Origin: CAYHPY01 sp964358485
GTDB lineage: Bacteria > Elusimicrobiota > Elusimicrobia > UBA1565 > UBA9628
Length of the DNA stretch: 64,000 nt
Direction of reading: 5' to 3'
NCBI GenBank assembly: GCA_964358485.1
Contig: CAYHPY010000001.1
Coordinates: forward strand, 1 to 64,000
Part shown: positions 52,526 through 61,152 of the stretch, piece after piece
How the letters are laid out: every line of letters starts with the position of its first letter
How positions within the stretch are numbered: the first letter of the stretch is position 1
Translations under genes and position numbers: made by a program
The notes under the pieces: model-generated
Told to the model about the DNA's origin: nothing
Database searches by the model: none
The model's input: the letters and a program-made list of their open reading frames with translations, nothing else

Positions 52526-53205
52526 GCCGCCTCCGAGAGCCGGGGCTCCAGCTCCGACAGGGTGGAAATCCTCCACCCCTGGCGGCAGCAGGAGGGCCCG
52601 CCGTTTCGGGCCAGCAGGGCGTGGCGCAGCCCCAGGTTTTCGGCCCCGCGCATGTCCCGCGGGATGGAGTCTCCCACCATCACGCAGTCCCCGGGCCGAA
52701 GTCCCAGGGCTTCGATGGCGAAGCGGAAAAGGCGGGCATCCGGTTTTTCCACGCCCACCGCGCCGGAATCGGCGACCACGTCGAACAAATCGCGCAGGCC
52801 TTCGGCCGCCAGAACGCTTTCCAGGTTTCCGTAGAAATTGGAGACGATCCCGAGGCGAAAGCGGGCCGCCAAGCGCTCCAGGACGGGGCGGTTTAGGGCG
52901 AAATTCGCCCGGCATTCCTTGAGAAATTCATCCACCACCAGGCGTTCCAGATTCGACTCTCCGCCCCGGCCGCGGCCGAGGCCTTCCAAGACGCAGCGGA
53001 CTTGGAGGGAGAGGGTTTCGCGTAGGCCCAGGTTCTTGAGGGGGAAGCGACGCGAGAGATTGTCGTCCGAGGCGTAGAAAGCCTTGTCGAAGTCGGCCCG
53101 GTCCCGGACCACCCCGCTTTCCTTATAGATGCGAAAGAATCGGTCCCCCCAGGCGGCGCCCCGGGAATCGAGGGTTCCTCCAAAATCGAAAAGAATGGAT
53201 TTCAT
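52522..53205 (-). CDS. HAD-family phosphatase
   Basis: A 227-residue haloacid-dehalogenase-type hydrolase. The nucleophile motif is DFGGTLD near residue 6, motif II is in IVSNFYG, the motif III lysine in VGVEKPD, and motif IV in MVGDSIPRD. A helical cap lies between motifs I and II. ATG 53205 is used; an in-frame TTG four codons earlier is less likely. It is the first gene of the inositol operon and overlaps the nucleotidyltransferase by four bases. In thermophile di-inositol phosphate pathways a phosphatase removes the last phosphate; this gene could do that or dephosphorylate inositol phosphate. Confidence 0.85.
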   Translation of the reverse strand: MKSILFDFGGTLDSRGAAWGDRFFRIYKESGVVRDRADFDKAFYASDDNLSRRFPLKNLGLRETLSLQVRCVLEGLGRGRGGESNLERLVVDEFLKECRANFALNRPVLERLAARFRLGIVSNFYGNLESVLAAEGLRDLFDVVADSGAVGVEKPDARLFRFAIEALGLRPGDCVMVGDSIPRDMRGAENLGLRHALLARNGGPSCCRQGWRISTLSELEPRLSEAA

Positions 53206-53283
53206 GGTCGGGGGCAATCGCTGATTTTACCAATCCTGGCGCCGACCGTCCAGTCGCTGTTTGGACGGGAATTTGTCTGGGCC

Positions 53284-53312
53284 TTGACAAACCGGCCAGG
53301 ACCTGTTATTAA
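53284..53312 (+). promoter_or_regulatory. Promoter of the pil operon / leader RNA
   Basis: A perfect TTGACA (53284-53289) and TATTAA (53307-53312) spaced by 17 bases. Transcription should begin near 53319, about 100 bases before pilM. Confidence 0.6.
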
Positions 53313-53318
53313 TAGAGG

Positions 53319-53410
53319 AAATAAGGCACAACCGGGCGCGAGCCCGGGTTCGTGGTGCCGACGCGCCGAGTCGATCCGTCCCTGATTGGGCGGGTCTCGG
53401 CGCTTTTTTT
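53319..53410 (+). ncRNA. Structured leader RNA ending in an intrinsic terminator before pilM
   Basis: The RNA would fold into a first hairpin in which GGCAC (53325-53329) pairs with GTGCC (53355-53359) around an inner stem CCGGGC/GCCCGG closed by a GCGA (GNRA) tetraloop at 53338-53341. The second hairpin pairs GCGCCGAG (53363-53370) with CTCGGCGC (53396-53403) and is followed by seven T residues (53404-53410), a textbook intrinsic terminator. The pilM ATG lies only ten bases later. This could be a riboswitch or attenuator for the pilus genes, or an independent small RNA of about 92 bases. I cannot match it to a known class. Confidence 0.6.
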
Positions 53411-53420
53411 GTGAGATAAA

Positions 53421-54581
53421 ATGCCAGGGAAACTGGACGCGATAAAGGCAAAGCTGGGCTCGGTGCCCGGCATGGATAAATTGGGGGCCCTCTTCTGGGG
53501 GCCGACCGATGTTCTTGCCATCGATGTGGGAAGCTACTCCGTGAAGGCCGCTTTGATCGTCACCGAGGCCGGCAAACCCAAGCTCAAGGCCTGGGGTTAC
53601 CTTCCCTTGGATCTGAAAGCCGACGCGACCCCCGAGGAGCGCAAGACCAAAACCGTCAACGCGCTTCGGGCGTTTATGATCCAGAAAAACGTCACCGTCA
53701 AGGACGTCTCGACGGCGCTGTCCGGAAACTCGGTCATCGTGCGCTACGTCAAATTCCCCAGGCTGACCCGCGGAGAGCTCGCGGCGACCATCGCCACCGA
53801 GGCGGAGCCTTTCATCCCATTCGACATCAACGACGTCCAGCTGGGCTTTCACATCCTCAACGACACCTTGGTCGAGGAAGGCCAGAAAAAGATGGAGACG
53901 GTCCTGGTCGCGGCGAAAAAAGACCTGGTCAGCCAGCGGATCGAGGTGCTTCAGGCCGCGGGCCTCAACCCCGCGGTCATCGACGTGGACTCCTTCGCCC
54001 TGGAGAACGTCTACGAGAAGGTCCGCGATCCCAAGGGAGAGACCGGCTCGACCCTCTACTTGAACATCGGCCACATGGTCACCAATCTTTCCATCATCGA
54101 GGCGGGCGTGACCCGCGTGGTGCGCGACATTTTCATCTCGGGAAACACCCTGACCAAGGCGATCATGAAGGCTCTTCAGGTCGACGCGGCCAAGGCCGAG
54201 GAGCTCAAGAAAGCCAACGGGATCATCGTCGACCCCGCCGAGAAGGAGAAGGCCTTGGCCGCCAACCAGCGGGAGGCGCTCGGGGTGTCTCAAGCCGTGG
54301 CGACCGTGGCCAAGGATCTGGTCGGCGAGGTGACCCGCTCGGTGGACTTCTATCTTTCCCAGGGGGCGGAGCGCTCCATCGGCCGGATCGTCCTGGCCGG
54401 CGGCAGCGCCCGGCTCAAGAATCTGACCAAACATCTGTCCGGCGAGCTCAAGGTCCCCGTGACGGTGCTCGATCCCTTCGCGTTTTTTTCCGAGCAGCCG
54501 GTCGGCTTGCCGGAAGAGCAGAAGTCCTCGTTCGGCGTGGCGATCGGCTTGGCCCTGCGGCGCAACAAGGATTGGCTCTAA
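53421..54581 (+). CDS. pilM: Type IV pilus assembly ATPase-like protein PilM
   Basis: A 386-residue actin-fold protein that sits in the cytoplasm and binds the N-terminus of PilN. Key segments are LAIDVGSYSVKAALI (phosphate 1), SGNSVIVRYVKFPRL, EAEPFIPFDINDVQLGF, VLVAAKKDLV and IVLAGGSARLKNL. Length is typical. It starts the pilMNOPQ operon, downstream of a structured leader; the ATG has no clear Shine-Dalgarno sequence. The operon builds the alignment complex linking the inner-membrane motor to the PilQ secretin. Confidence 0.95.
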   Translation: MPGKLDAIKAKLGSVPGMDKLGALFWGPTDVLAIDVGSYSVKAALIVTEAGKPKLKAWGYLPLDLKADATPEERKTKTVNALRAFMIQKNVTVKDVSTALSGNSVIVRYVKFPRLTRGELAATIATEAEPFIPFDINDVQLGFHILNDTLVEEGQKKMETVLVAAKKDLVSQRIEVLQAAGLNPAVIDVDSFALENVYEKVRDPKGETGSTLYLNIGHMVTNLSIIEAGVTRVVRDIFISGNTLTKAIMKALQVDAAKAEELKKANGIIVDPAEKEKALAANQREALGVSQAVATVAKDLVGEVTRSVDFYLSQGAERSIGRIVLAGGSARLKNLTKHLSGELKVPVTVLDPFAFFSEQPVGLPEEQKSSFGVAIGLALRRNKDWL

Positions 54582-54582
54582 A

Positions 54583-55143
54583 ATGTCGATAAAAATAAAC
54601 CTTGTTCCCACGGAACTGCTGGCCAAGGCGGCCCAGCGCCAGCAGGTCATCCAATTCGGCATGGTTTCGGTCGTGGTCGTCATGCTGATCGCCGGCGTCT
54701 CCTTTATGCATTTTATGAAGGCCAAAAAGCTGGAGGGCGAGTTGGCCGTGCAGGAGGCCGAGCTCAAGCGGCTGGCGGCCATCGTCGCGAAGGTGGAGGA
54801 GTTGGAAAAGGCCGTGGCGGAGGTCCGAGCCAAGCTCGGGGTGGTGACCGATCTCCTCAAGACCCGGCCGTTGTATCCATTTTTCATGTCCGATTTCGCG
54901 AAATCGGTTCCCGCGAGCGTGACGGTCAAGAGCCTCGACACGGTCGGGCAAGCCAACAGCGTCCTGAAGCTCAGCATCATCGCCGAATCCCGGACTTCCG
55001 AGGACATCGCCGGCTGGATCCGGGCGATGGAAGAGTCGGGGCGGTTCAGCGAAGTTCAGCTGACCGGCTCCGTCAACGTGACCGAGGTCGATGGGAGGAT
55101 TTACGCTTTCACCATGACGAGCATGTACTCTCCCAAACTCTGA
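54583..55143 (+). CDS. pilN: Type IV pilus inner-membrane protein PilN
   Basis: A 186-residue protein with the PilN signature INLVPTELL near the N-terminus (the segment bound by PilM), one membrane helix (about residues 23-42), a coiled coil, and a ferredoxin-like periplasmic domain. It forms a heterodimer with PilO. It starts one base after the pilM stop and shares one base with pilO. Confidence 0.93.
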   Translation: MSIKINLVPTELLAKAAQRQQVIQFGMVSVVVVMLIAGVSFMHFMKAKKLEGELAVQEAELKRLAAIVAKVEELEKAVAEVRAKLGVVTDLLKTRPLYPFFMSDFAKSVPASVTVKSLDTVGQANSVLKLSIIAESRTSEDIAGWIRAMEESGRFSEVQLTGSVNVTEVDGRIYAFTMTSMYSPKL

Positions 55144-55688
55144 TGGCGATAAAACTGACCAATAAACAAAAGCAGTACCTGGTGGCCGGGGTCATCATGA
55201 CCGGGGCCTTCGGCTTCGTCTATTTTAAATTCTTCTGGCTTCCGATCTCCCAGAAGATCAAGGAGACCCAGGACAAGATCGAGGCCACGACGGCTAAAAT
55301 CCAAAAGGCCCACGCCAAAGCCGCTCAGCTTTCTCGGGTGGAAGCCGATTTGGCCATGCTCAATGAGCAGGCCGCCGAGGCGGAACGGCGCCTTCCCAAG
55401 ACCCGGTCGGTGCCGGAGATCCTGGTGACGGCGACGGCTCTGGCCCAAAAGCACAACGTGGCCATCAATATTTTCACGTTGGGCGGCCAGGCGGGAAAAA
55501 CTTATTTTTACGAGCTCTTCTATCCGTTGAGTTTGCGCGGCTCCTTCCACAACATCGGGCGTTTCCTGGCCGCGATCTCCTTGGAGCAGCGGATCTTCAA
55601 CGTCACCAACGTGCGTTACGGCACCCCGAACGAAAAGGGCGAATTGCAGGTGACCCTGACCTTGGTTTCCTACCAATATAAAGGATGA
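55143..55688 (+). CDS. pilO: Type IV pilus inner-membrane protein PilO
   Basis: A 181-residue protein with one N-terminal membrane segment (about residues 11-31), a coiled-coil linker (KIKETQDKIEATTAKIQ) and a periplasmic domain with LPKTRSVPEIL and YPLSLRGSFHNIGRFLAAI, typical of PilO. It dimerises with PilN and contacts PilP. The ATG overlaps the pilN stop (TGATG), and its own stop overlaps pilP (ATGA). Confidence 0.93.
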   Translation: MAIKLTNKQKQYLVAGVIMTGAFGFVYFKFFWLPISQKIKETQDKIEATTAKIQKAHAKAAQLSRVEADLAMLNEQAAEAERRLPKTRSVPEILVTATALAQKHNVAINIFTLGGQAGKTYFYELFYPLSLRGSFHNIGRFLAAISLEQRIFNVTNVRYGTPNEKGELQVTLTLVSYQYKG

Positions 55689-56275
55689 TCATCCTCGGCG
55701 TTGGGACTTGGCGGCTTTCCGGCGGCTTGGCCGCGGGGTTGGTCTTTGCCGCCTCCTCATCCTTCGCAAGCCCGGCCGCGACTCCCGCGACGGCGGTCGC
55801 GGCCTCCACCACGACCGCCCAATCGGTTTCTTCGATCTATACCGCCGATCATTCCCGGGACCCCTTCATCCGGCCGGTCGCGGTGAGCCAGTCCGGCTCG
55901 GCGGCGGCCGCCGCGGCGGCGGCGGGAGGGGAACCTCCGGAAGCTCCGGAGTTCAGCATCCACGCCTTGAATCTGCGCGCCATCATGAAGGATTCCTCCG
56001 CGGAATTCGCCTTGTTCTCGGATCCAAATTCCGGCGGGACTTTCATTTTTCGCAAAGGCCGGCTTTACGATCCCAAGAACAAGCCGGTCGACGGCGTCAA
56101 GGGAAGTATTAAAATCAAGCAGAAAACCGTGACGCTCCAGACGGAAGACGAAGACGTTCAGGTCTTCCGCCTGGGAGAAGACAAGGATGAGCCGGGGGGC
56201 AAGCCCGCGGACAAGCCGGCGGCCGCCGCCGCTCCCGCTCCTCCGACAAGCGCCGCTTCCGGTGGACGGGAATAA
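55685..56275 (+). CDS. pilP: Type IV pilus PilP-like protein
   Basis: A 196-residue secreted protein. A hydrophobic signal is followed by an Ala/Thr-rich stretch, the DHSRDPFIRP segment common to PilP/GspC-like linkers, an Ala run, and a small beta domain (FSIHALNLRAIMKD, then FRKGRLYDPK). The tail is Ala/Pro-rich. I see no lipobox cysteine, although PilP is usually a lipoprotein. Its place between pilO and pilQ supports the assignment; it connects PilNO to the N0 domain of the secretin. Confidence 0.8.
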   Translation: MIILGVGTWRLSGGLAAGLVFAASSSFASPAATPATAVAASTTTAQSVSSIYTADHSRDPFIRPVAVSQSGSAAAAAAAAGGEPPEAPEFSIHALNLRAIMKDSSAEFALFSDPNSGGTFIFRKGRLYDPKNKPVDGVKGSIKIKQKTVTLQTEDEDVQVFRLGEDKDEPGGKPADKPAAAAAPAPPTSAASGGRE

Positions 56276-56314
56276 GCGCGATGCTAAATATATTGCCCGA
56301 GAGGGGATGAAGCC

Positions 56315-58528
56315 ATGATTCGAGAGCTCCTCAGACGATCGCTCGCCGCGCTGCTCGCCGCCCTGCTTTGCGTGCCCCATGGGCTTGTCGGATCCGCCCT
56401 CGCGGCGGAGACGGCCGGAAAAACCGAAAAGGCCGCCGCGGTTCCCGCTCTCACGCCCGCCGTGGCCTCTTCGACGGCGACCGCCGCCGCGCCTGCTTCG
56501 GCCCCGACTCCGGTGGCCAAGGCCAAGCCCAAACCGAAACCCGCGCCCAAGCCCGCTCCGGCGGCGGCTTCGGTCCTCCAGGGCGTCGAACTGGGGGAGG
56601 ACACGGTCCGCCTAAAGCTTTCCTCCCCGGCACGGTATCGGAGCTCGATTTCGTCCAATCCCCCGCGCCTGGTTCTGGATTTGATCGACACGGATCACCG
56701 CCTCGGAGTCCCGTCTGTCGCGGGGCGGGGAAAAGTCCTGCTGCGCCTACGGTCCTCCCAATTGTCCCCCGGGCCCAAGGCGGTCACGCGGGTCGCCCTG
56801 GATTTGAACGGGCAGGCCAACTACAAGGTTTCCGCCGATGGAAACGATTTGGTCGTCGCCCTGATCGGGGCCGAGGCTCCCGTCGCGGCGGCGCCCGTTC
56901 CCGCGGCGGAGCCCGCTCCCGTGACGGCGGCGCCCGCTCCCGTGGCGGCGGCGGCGCCGGTCATTGCGGCCGTCCCGGTCGTGACGGAGAAAACCGTTCC
57001 CGCTCCCCGTCCCAAAGTGAAAGTTCCCCCGGCGGCCCCCGCTCCGGTGGCGGCGGCCGTTCCCGAAATGGAGCCCGGTTCCATGGGCGTCGAAATTTCC
57101 GCTGAGCTCGGGGCCATGGCGGCCAAGGGTGAAGCCGTCGCCTCCTCCTCCGCGGAGCCCGGCCCGATGCTGACTTCCAGCGGGGGGGAACTTCCTCCGG
57201 GACTTCAAAGCGCCCGCCGGGTCGTTCGCGGGGATATGATCAGCCGCCTTCCCCGCGACCGGGTGGATTTGGAGTTCGACAACACCGACGTCAAGGACAT
57301 CATTAAACTGCTCTCGGCCAAGGCCAAGATCAACATGATCCACGGCCCCGACGTGACGGGAACCTTGACCCTCCACCTTCAGGACGTTCCGTTCCACGAG
57401 GCTTTCCGGACGATCCTCTCCATGATGGGCCTGACCACGACCCAGGTGGGGGACAATATCCTTCGGATCCTCACCCCATCGTCGTTGGACAAGATTCAGT
57501 CCGCGTCGGGGGGCGGGGCCAGCAAGGTGGTCCTTCTCCACTACGGCAAGGCCTCCGACATCGCCGAGGCGTTGCAGGCCGCCAAGACGGCCGAGGGACG
57601 CAAGTCCGGCATGGTCAAGCCCAATGAACTTCTCAACGCCCTGATTCTGACCGACACTCCCGAGGGAATGGCGGCCACGGAACGCCTGATCGCCGAGCTC
57701 GACGTCAAACCCCAGCAGATCCTCATCGAGACCAAGCTCGTCGAGATCACCCTGGGCCGGGACATCCACTACGGCATCCAGTGGGATTATTTCGAGGTCG
57801 ATCCGGGCCGGGCCTTGGGAAAAAACGGGCTCACGACCTTCGGTTCGGACGTGGGCGCCGCCTCGCCCGCCCTGCCGTTTAATGAGGGCACGAGTTTGGC
57901 CCAGCAGAAGCCTCCCACGGCCGGCCAGGGAAGCCGTGGGACGGGGGTTAATCTCCCCGCCAACTCGGTCCTGGGCGCCTTCACTTTGGGGCGCGTGACC
58001 AATAACTTCTACGTCAACGCGGCGATCACGGCGGCGGCCAGCCAGGGCAAGGCCAAGGTCCTCTCCGATCCGAAAATCGCCACCCTCAACAACAAGAAGG
58101 CGGAGTTCAACATCATCACTTCCTTCCCCTACAACGAGGCCACGGTGGCTTCGGGCGGCGGCGTCAACAACAACACGAAATTCCTGGAGGTCGGCATCAA
58201 GCTGAGGGTGACTCCCACTCTCAACGCCGACGGGCGCGTGACCCTGGACATCGAACCCGAGGTTTCCAAGCCCGCGTCGGGCGCCGTGGCCGCCGGAGCC
58301 GCTCCCCCGGTGGACAAGCGCTACGCCAAGACCTGGGTGATCGTCAAGGACGGGGAAACCATCGTTCTGGGCGGCCTGATCAGCGACAACGTGGTCAACA
58401 CCGTGGCCAAGATTCCGTTGTTCGGGGACCTGCCGTTGATCGGTTGGCTCTTCAAGAAGAAGTCGGTGACCCGCTCCCGCGGAGAACTGCTGATCTTCGT
58501 CACCCCCAAACTGCTCAACGACGCGTAA
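56315..58528 (+). CDS. pilQ: Type IV pilus secretin PilQ
   Basis: A 737-residue outer-membrane channel. Order of parts: signal peptide (about 1-30), Ala/Pro/Lys-rich linker, AMIN domain (LGEDTVRLKLSSPARY to DLNGQANYKV, about 90-185), a second Ala/Pro linker (190-270), the STN/N0 domain (VDLEFDNTDVKDIIKLLSAKA, about 308-390), an N1/KH-type domain (NELLNALILTDTPEG), and the secretin barrel ending DKRYAKTWVIVKDGETIVLGGL and PLFGDLPLIGWLFKKK. Only one KH-like repeat is evident. It is the last pil gene; the next gene starts ten bases later and is functionally different. Confidence 0.95.
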   Translation: MIRELLRRSLAALLAALLCVPHGLVGSALAAETAGKTEKAAAVPALTPAVASSTATAAAPASAPTPVAKAKPKPKPAPKPAPAAASVLQGVELGEDTVRLKLSSPARYRSSISSNPPRLVLDLIDTDHRLGVPSVAGRGKVLLRLRSSQLSPGPKAVTRVALDLNGQANYKVSADGNDLVVALIGAEAPVAAAPVPAAEPAPVTAAPAPVAAAAPVIAAVPVVTEKTVPAPRPKVKVPPAAPAPVAAAVPEMEPGSMGVEISAELGAMAAKGEAVASSSAEPGPMLTSSGGELPPGLQSARRVVRGDMISRLPRDRVDLEFDNTDVKDIIKLLSAKAKINMIHGPDVTGTLTLHLQDVPFHEAFRTILSMMGLTTTQVGDNILRILTPSSLDKIQSASGGGASKVVLLHYGKASDIAEALQAAKTAEGRKSGMVKPNELLNALILTDTPEGMAATERLIAELDVKPQQILIETKLVEITLGRDIHYGIQWDYFEVDPGRALGKNGLTTFGSDVGAASPALPFNEGTSLAQQKPPTAGQGSRGTGVNLPANSVLGAFTLGRVTNNFYVNAAITAAASQGKAKVLSDPKIATLNNKKAEFNIITSFPYNEATVASGGGVNNNTKFLEVGIKLRVTPTLNADGRVTLDIEPEVSKPASGAVAAGAAPPVDKRYAKTWVIVKDGETIVLGGLISDNVVNTVAKIPLFGDLPLIGWLFKKKSVTRSRGELLIFVTPKLLNDA
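56870..57070 (+). repeat. Low-complexity Ala/Pro coding repeat in pilQ
   Basis: Imperfect tandem copies of a GCGCCCGCTCCCGTGGCGG-like unit encode alternating Ala, Pro and Val in the linker between the AMIN and N0 domains. Such repeats can change length by slippage. Confidence 0.55.
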
Positions 58529-58537
58529 GAGCGGGGG

Positions 58538-59887
58538 ATGCTGCCGCTGCTGGTCTGTCTGCTGGTGGCGGCCGGGCCCGCGTTGTCGGCCGCTTTTCCG
58601 GAGCGCGCGCCGGTCCTTCTGCTGCAGGCCGGGGCCGGGGGATTGTTTCTGTGGATGACCGGCCGCGTCGGGGCCGGCTATGTTCCCCTGCCCTCCGGGC
58701 GCGTCCTGGCTTGGTCGGCGGCCCTGCTCCTGCTAGGCACCCTTTCCGCGCGGCTGAGCCCGCTCTGGTCCCAAACCGCCGTTTTCTGGCGCCCGATGAC
58801 GGCCGGCATCCTGATCGTGCTGGCCATGGCCGGCGTCTCCAAGGGCCAACGCGGCTGGATCGACGAATTTTTGAGGGCCTCGGGCTGGGTCCTGATGGCG
58901 GTGGTCTTTTATCAAAGGTTTTCGGAGGGCACGGTCCGGCCGATGGGGCTATTCCTTTCGACGCAAGCCCTCGCGGCGTCGATCCTGCTCCTTCTTCCCC
59001 TGGCGGTTCAACGGGAGGATTGGATTCTGACCGGGGGCTTATCGCTCGCCCTGTGCTGGAGCGGCGGGCCCGGCGCGTGGCTCGGCCTGGCCGCGGCCTT
59101 GGCCGTCGTTCGGGCCTGCGGGGTGGCGGGGTACTGGAGCGGCCTTGGGATCGGCTTGGTCGGACTGGTCGTCATTTACGGAAAATTCCAATCTCCGGAG
59201 GTGGTCGATCGCTGGCACTGGTGGGTCGCGGCCTGGAAGCTGGCCTGGGCCAAGCCGTGGCTCGGCTGGGGTCCCGGCGGCTTCGGGTCGGCCTCGGTGG
59301 TATTCCTTCATGATGGCTCGCCGGTCTCGGCCGACCCCTGGAACCTTCCATTGAGGCTGGCGGCGGAATACGGCTGGCCCTTCGCGCTCCTTTGGGGAGC
59401 GGGCATCCTTCATTGCCTTCGAATCGGCGGCCCGCATAAGAGCTTCGGCGCGATCGCCGTGCTGGTGCAGTCCTTGTGGGAGCCGGGGCTGGCGGCTCCG
59501 GCAAACTGGTGGCTTTTTTCCTATTTCGCCGGCTCCGCCCTTTCGGAAAGCGCTTACGGCTGGAACGTGGCGGCTCGCTACAAGCTGCCCGGTTGCGTTT
59601 TCGCCGCGGGTCTGGGTTGGGCGCTGGTTCATGAATTAGGGAGGCCTCCTGCCCTTTCCGCCCCCGAATCCAGACGCGCCGCCGCGGAACTCGCCGGGGG
59701 TTCGGGCGCCGCCGTCCCGAGAGAACGAATCCTGGAGGCCGTCGCCTTCCTCGAGGAGTCCGCCGAGCGGGACCCGTTCGACTCCGCGACCCGGGCGCAG
59801 CTGCAGCGCCTTTACGGGCGTTTGGGCTTGGAGGATCTCGCCCGGGCCCAGGCCGCCGAGGCCGCGGCGCTTCGGAGGCGCCCGTGA
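58538..59887 (+). CDS. O-antigen-ligase-like polytopic membrane protein
   Basis: A 449-residue protein with about ten membrane segments followed by a soluble TPR-like tail (residues 385-449). The segment RWHWWVAAWKLAWAKPWLGWGPGGFG is the periplasmic-loop signature of the Wzy/WaaL O-antigen ligase or polymerase superfamily. It starts ten bases after pilQ and overlaps the following gene (GTGA), so it might be co-transcribed with the pil operon. PilO/PglL-type oligosaccharyltransferases that glycosylate pilins belong to the same superfamily, so a pilin-glycosylation role is possible but unproven. Confidence 0.72.
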   Translation: MLPLLVCLLVAAGPALSAAFPERAPVLLLQAGAGGLFLWMTGRVGAGYVPLPSGRVLAWSAALLLLGTLSARLSPLWSQTAVFWRPMTAGILIVLAMAGVSKGQRGWIDEFLRASGWVLMAVVFYQRFSEGTVRPMGLFLSTQALAASILLLLPLAVQREDWILTGGLSLALCWSGGPGAWLGLAAALAVVRACGVAGYWSGLGIGLVGLVVIYGKFQSPEVVDRWHWWVAAWKLAWAKPWLGWGPGGFGSASVVFLHDGSPVSADPWNLPLRLAAEYGWPFALLWGAGILHCLRIGGPHKSFGAIAVLVQSLWEPGLAAPANWWLFSYFAGSALSESAYGWNVAARYKLPGCVFAAGLGWALVHELGRPPALSAPESRRAAAELAGGSGAAVPRERILEAVAFLEESAERDPFDSATRAQLQRLYGRLGLEDLARAQAAEAAALRRRP

Positions 59888-61152
59888 TCGCCCAATCCAC
59901 GCGGGCTTGGGGTCTGTTGTCCTTGGCCGGTTGGGCGGCCGCCGTTTCGGCGGCCGGGTTCTCCTCCGGCTGGACGGCCGCCGGCTTGATCCTGTGGCTT
60001 TGGGTCGCGTTGTATCCCTCGGACCTCATCCGGCCCCGAGGCCTGGGGGCGTGGACGCTCTGGGTGTCGTGGGGCGCGTTTTCGGCCGTTATCGGCCCCG
60101 AGCCGCTGCTCGGGGCCGCCCCTGTCTGGGGAAAGGCGACCGGAGTCCTGATTTTTTCGCTGGCCTATTCCTGGTGGGGCCGTCCCCACCGGCGGGTCTG
60201 GCTGTTCGGGGTGTGGGCCGCCGCCGCCGTTTTCGGGACCCGGGGCCTGGTGTTGGGCGCGTGGAACGAGGGGGCCGTGGGGTTTTTGGCCGCGGCCGCC
60301 GGAAGCCTCCTTTTCGTCCGCGCCTCCTCGATTCTGGAGGGGGGCTGGCGGGCCGCGGTTTGGATCCTGCGGATCCTTTTCGTGCTGACGGTCGCAGCGG
60401 GACTGCGCGGTTCTCCCCGCTCCTCGGTGATCGAGGCGTCCGGCCCGGGTTGGAGCGCCGCGCCCTTGGCGTTGGAGCGCCCGGCCTCCGGCTTCGGTCC
60501 GGGCCGGATCGAGGCTGCCCTGAGAAGCGCGGGTTGGGAGGGGTCGGGCCCTTCCCTCTCCGAGTGGGTTTTTTCGTCGGTCGAGACGGGGCTTCCAGGA
60601 GGCCTGCTCCTGCTGATCGCGACGCTTTATGTTCTTCTTCCCCCGGCTTACGGGGACCGTCCGCGGGAATGGGAGCGGCAGGCTTGCGCCGGCGCGGTGG
60701 GCGGATTGGCCGCGGCCTCCCTCTTCCAGGGTCTCTTCGGCCGTCCGGAGTCGGTCCTTCTGTGGTTCACGGCGCTGGCATGCGGAGCCCCCGGCGCGGA
60801 GGAAGAGGAAACCCGCCCTTTCCGGATTTCCCCGGCCGCGGCTTGGGCGGCGGTGGCGGCCTGCCTGGCGGCGCCCATCCCCCGCTTGGCCTTGAGCGCG
60901 GGCCTGCGTGCCGGAGCCTCGGACTTCGGGCTGGCCGCCGCGGCCTTGGTGTCTCCGTTGGGCCCTGAGGTGCTGGCCCGACGCGCCGAGGCGGACTTGT
61001 CGTTGCGGCCCCCTCAGGTGGGCCGGGCCTTGGCCCGGTACCGCCGGGCCGCGCGCATTAATCCGGGAGCCGTCGAATTTGAAAGGCGCGCCGCTGAGAT
61101 TTCCCGGGTCGTCTCGGAATTGGGCCCCCCCGTTCCCCGGGGGCGGCCGTGA
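59884..61152 (+). CDS. Second O-antigen-ligase-like membrane protein
   Basis: A 422-residue hydrophobic protein starting at GTG 59884 in a GTGA overlap. About ten membrane helices are followed by a short TPR-like tail (ARRAEADLSLRPPQVGRALARYRR). The segment RPASGFGPGRIEAALRSAGW recalls the GFGPG loop of the Wzy/WaaL superfamily, but the match is weaker than in the preceding gene. Likely a paralogue that diverged. Function unknown. Confidence 0.6.
   Translation: MIAQSTRAWGLLSLAGWAAAVSAAGFSSGWTAAGLILWLWVALYPSDLIRPRGLGAWTLWVSWGAFSAVIGPEPLLGAAPVWGKATGVLIFSLAYSWWGRPHRRVWLFGVWAAAAVFGTRGLVLGAWNEGAVGFLAAAAGSLLFVRASSILEGGWRAAVWILRILFVLTVAAGLRGSPRSSVIEASGPGWSAAPLALERPASGFGPGRIEAALRSAGWEGSGPSLSEWVFSSVETGLPGGLLLLIATLYVLLPPAYGDRPREWERQACAGAVGGLAAASLFQGLFGRPESVLLWFTALACGAPGAEEEETRPFRISPAAAWAAVAACLAAPIPRLALSAGLRAGASDFGLAAAALVSPLGPEVLARRAEADLSLRPPQVGRALARYRRAARINPGAVEFERRAAEISRVVSELGPPVPRGRP

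Noticed and set aside
53284..53410. A c-di-GMP (GEMM) riboswitch before the pilus genes
   Set aside because: The position would fit, but the conserved GEMM core sequences are not there.
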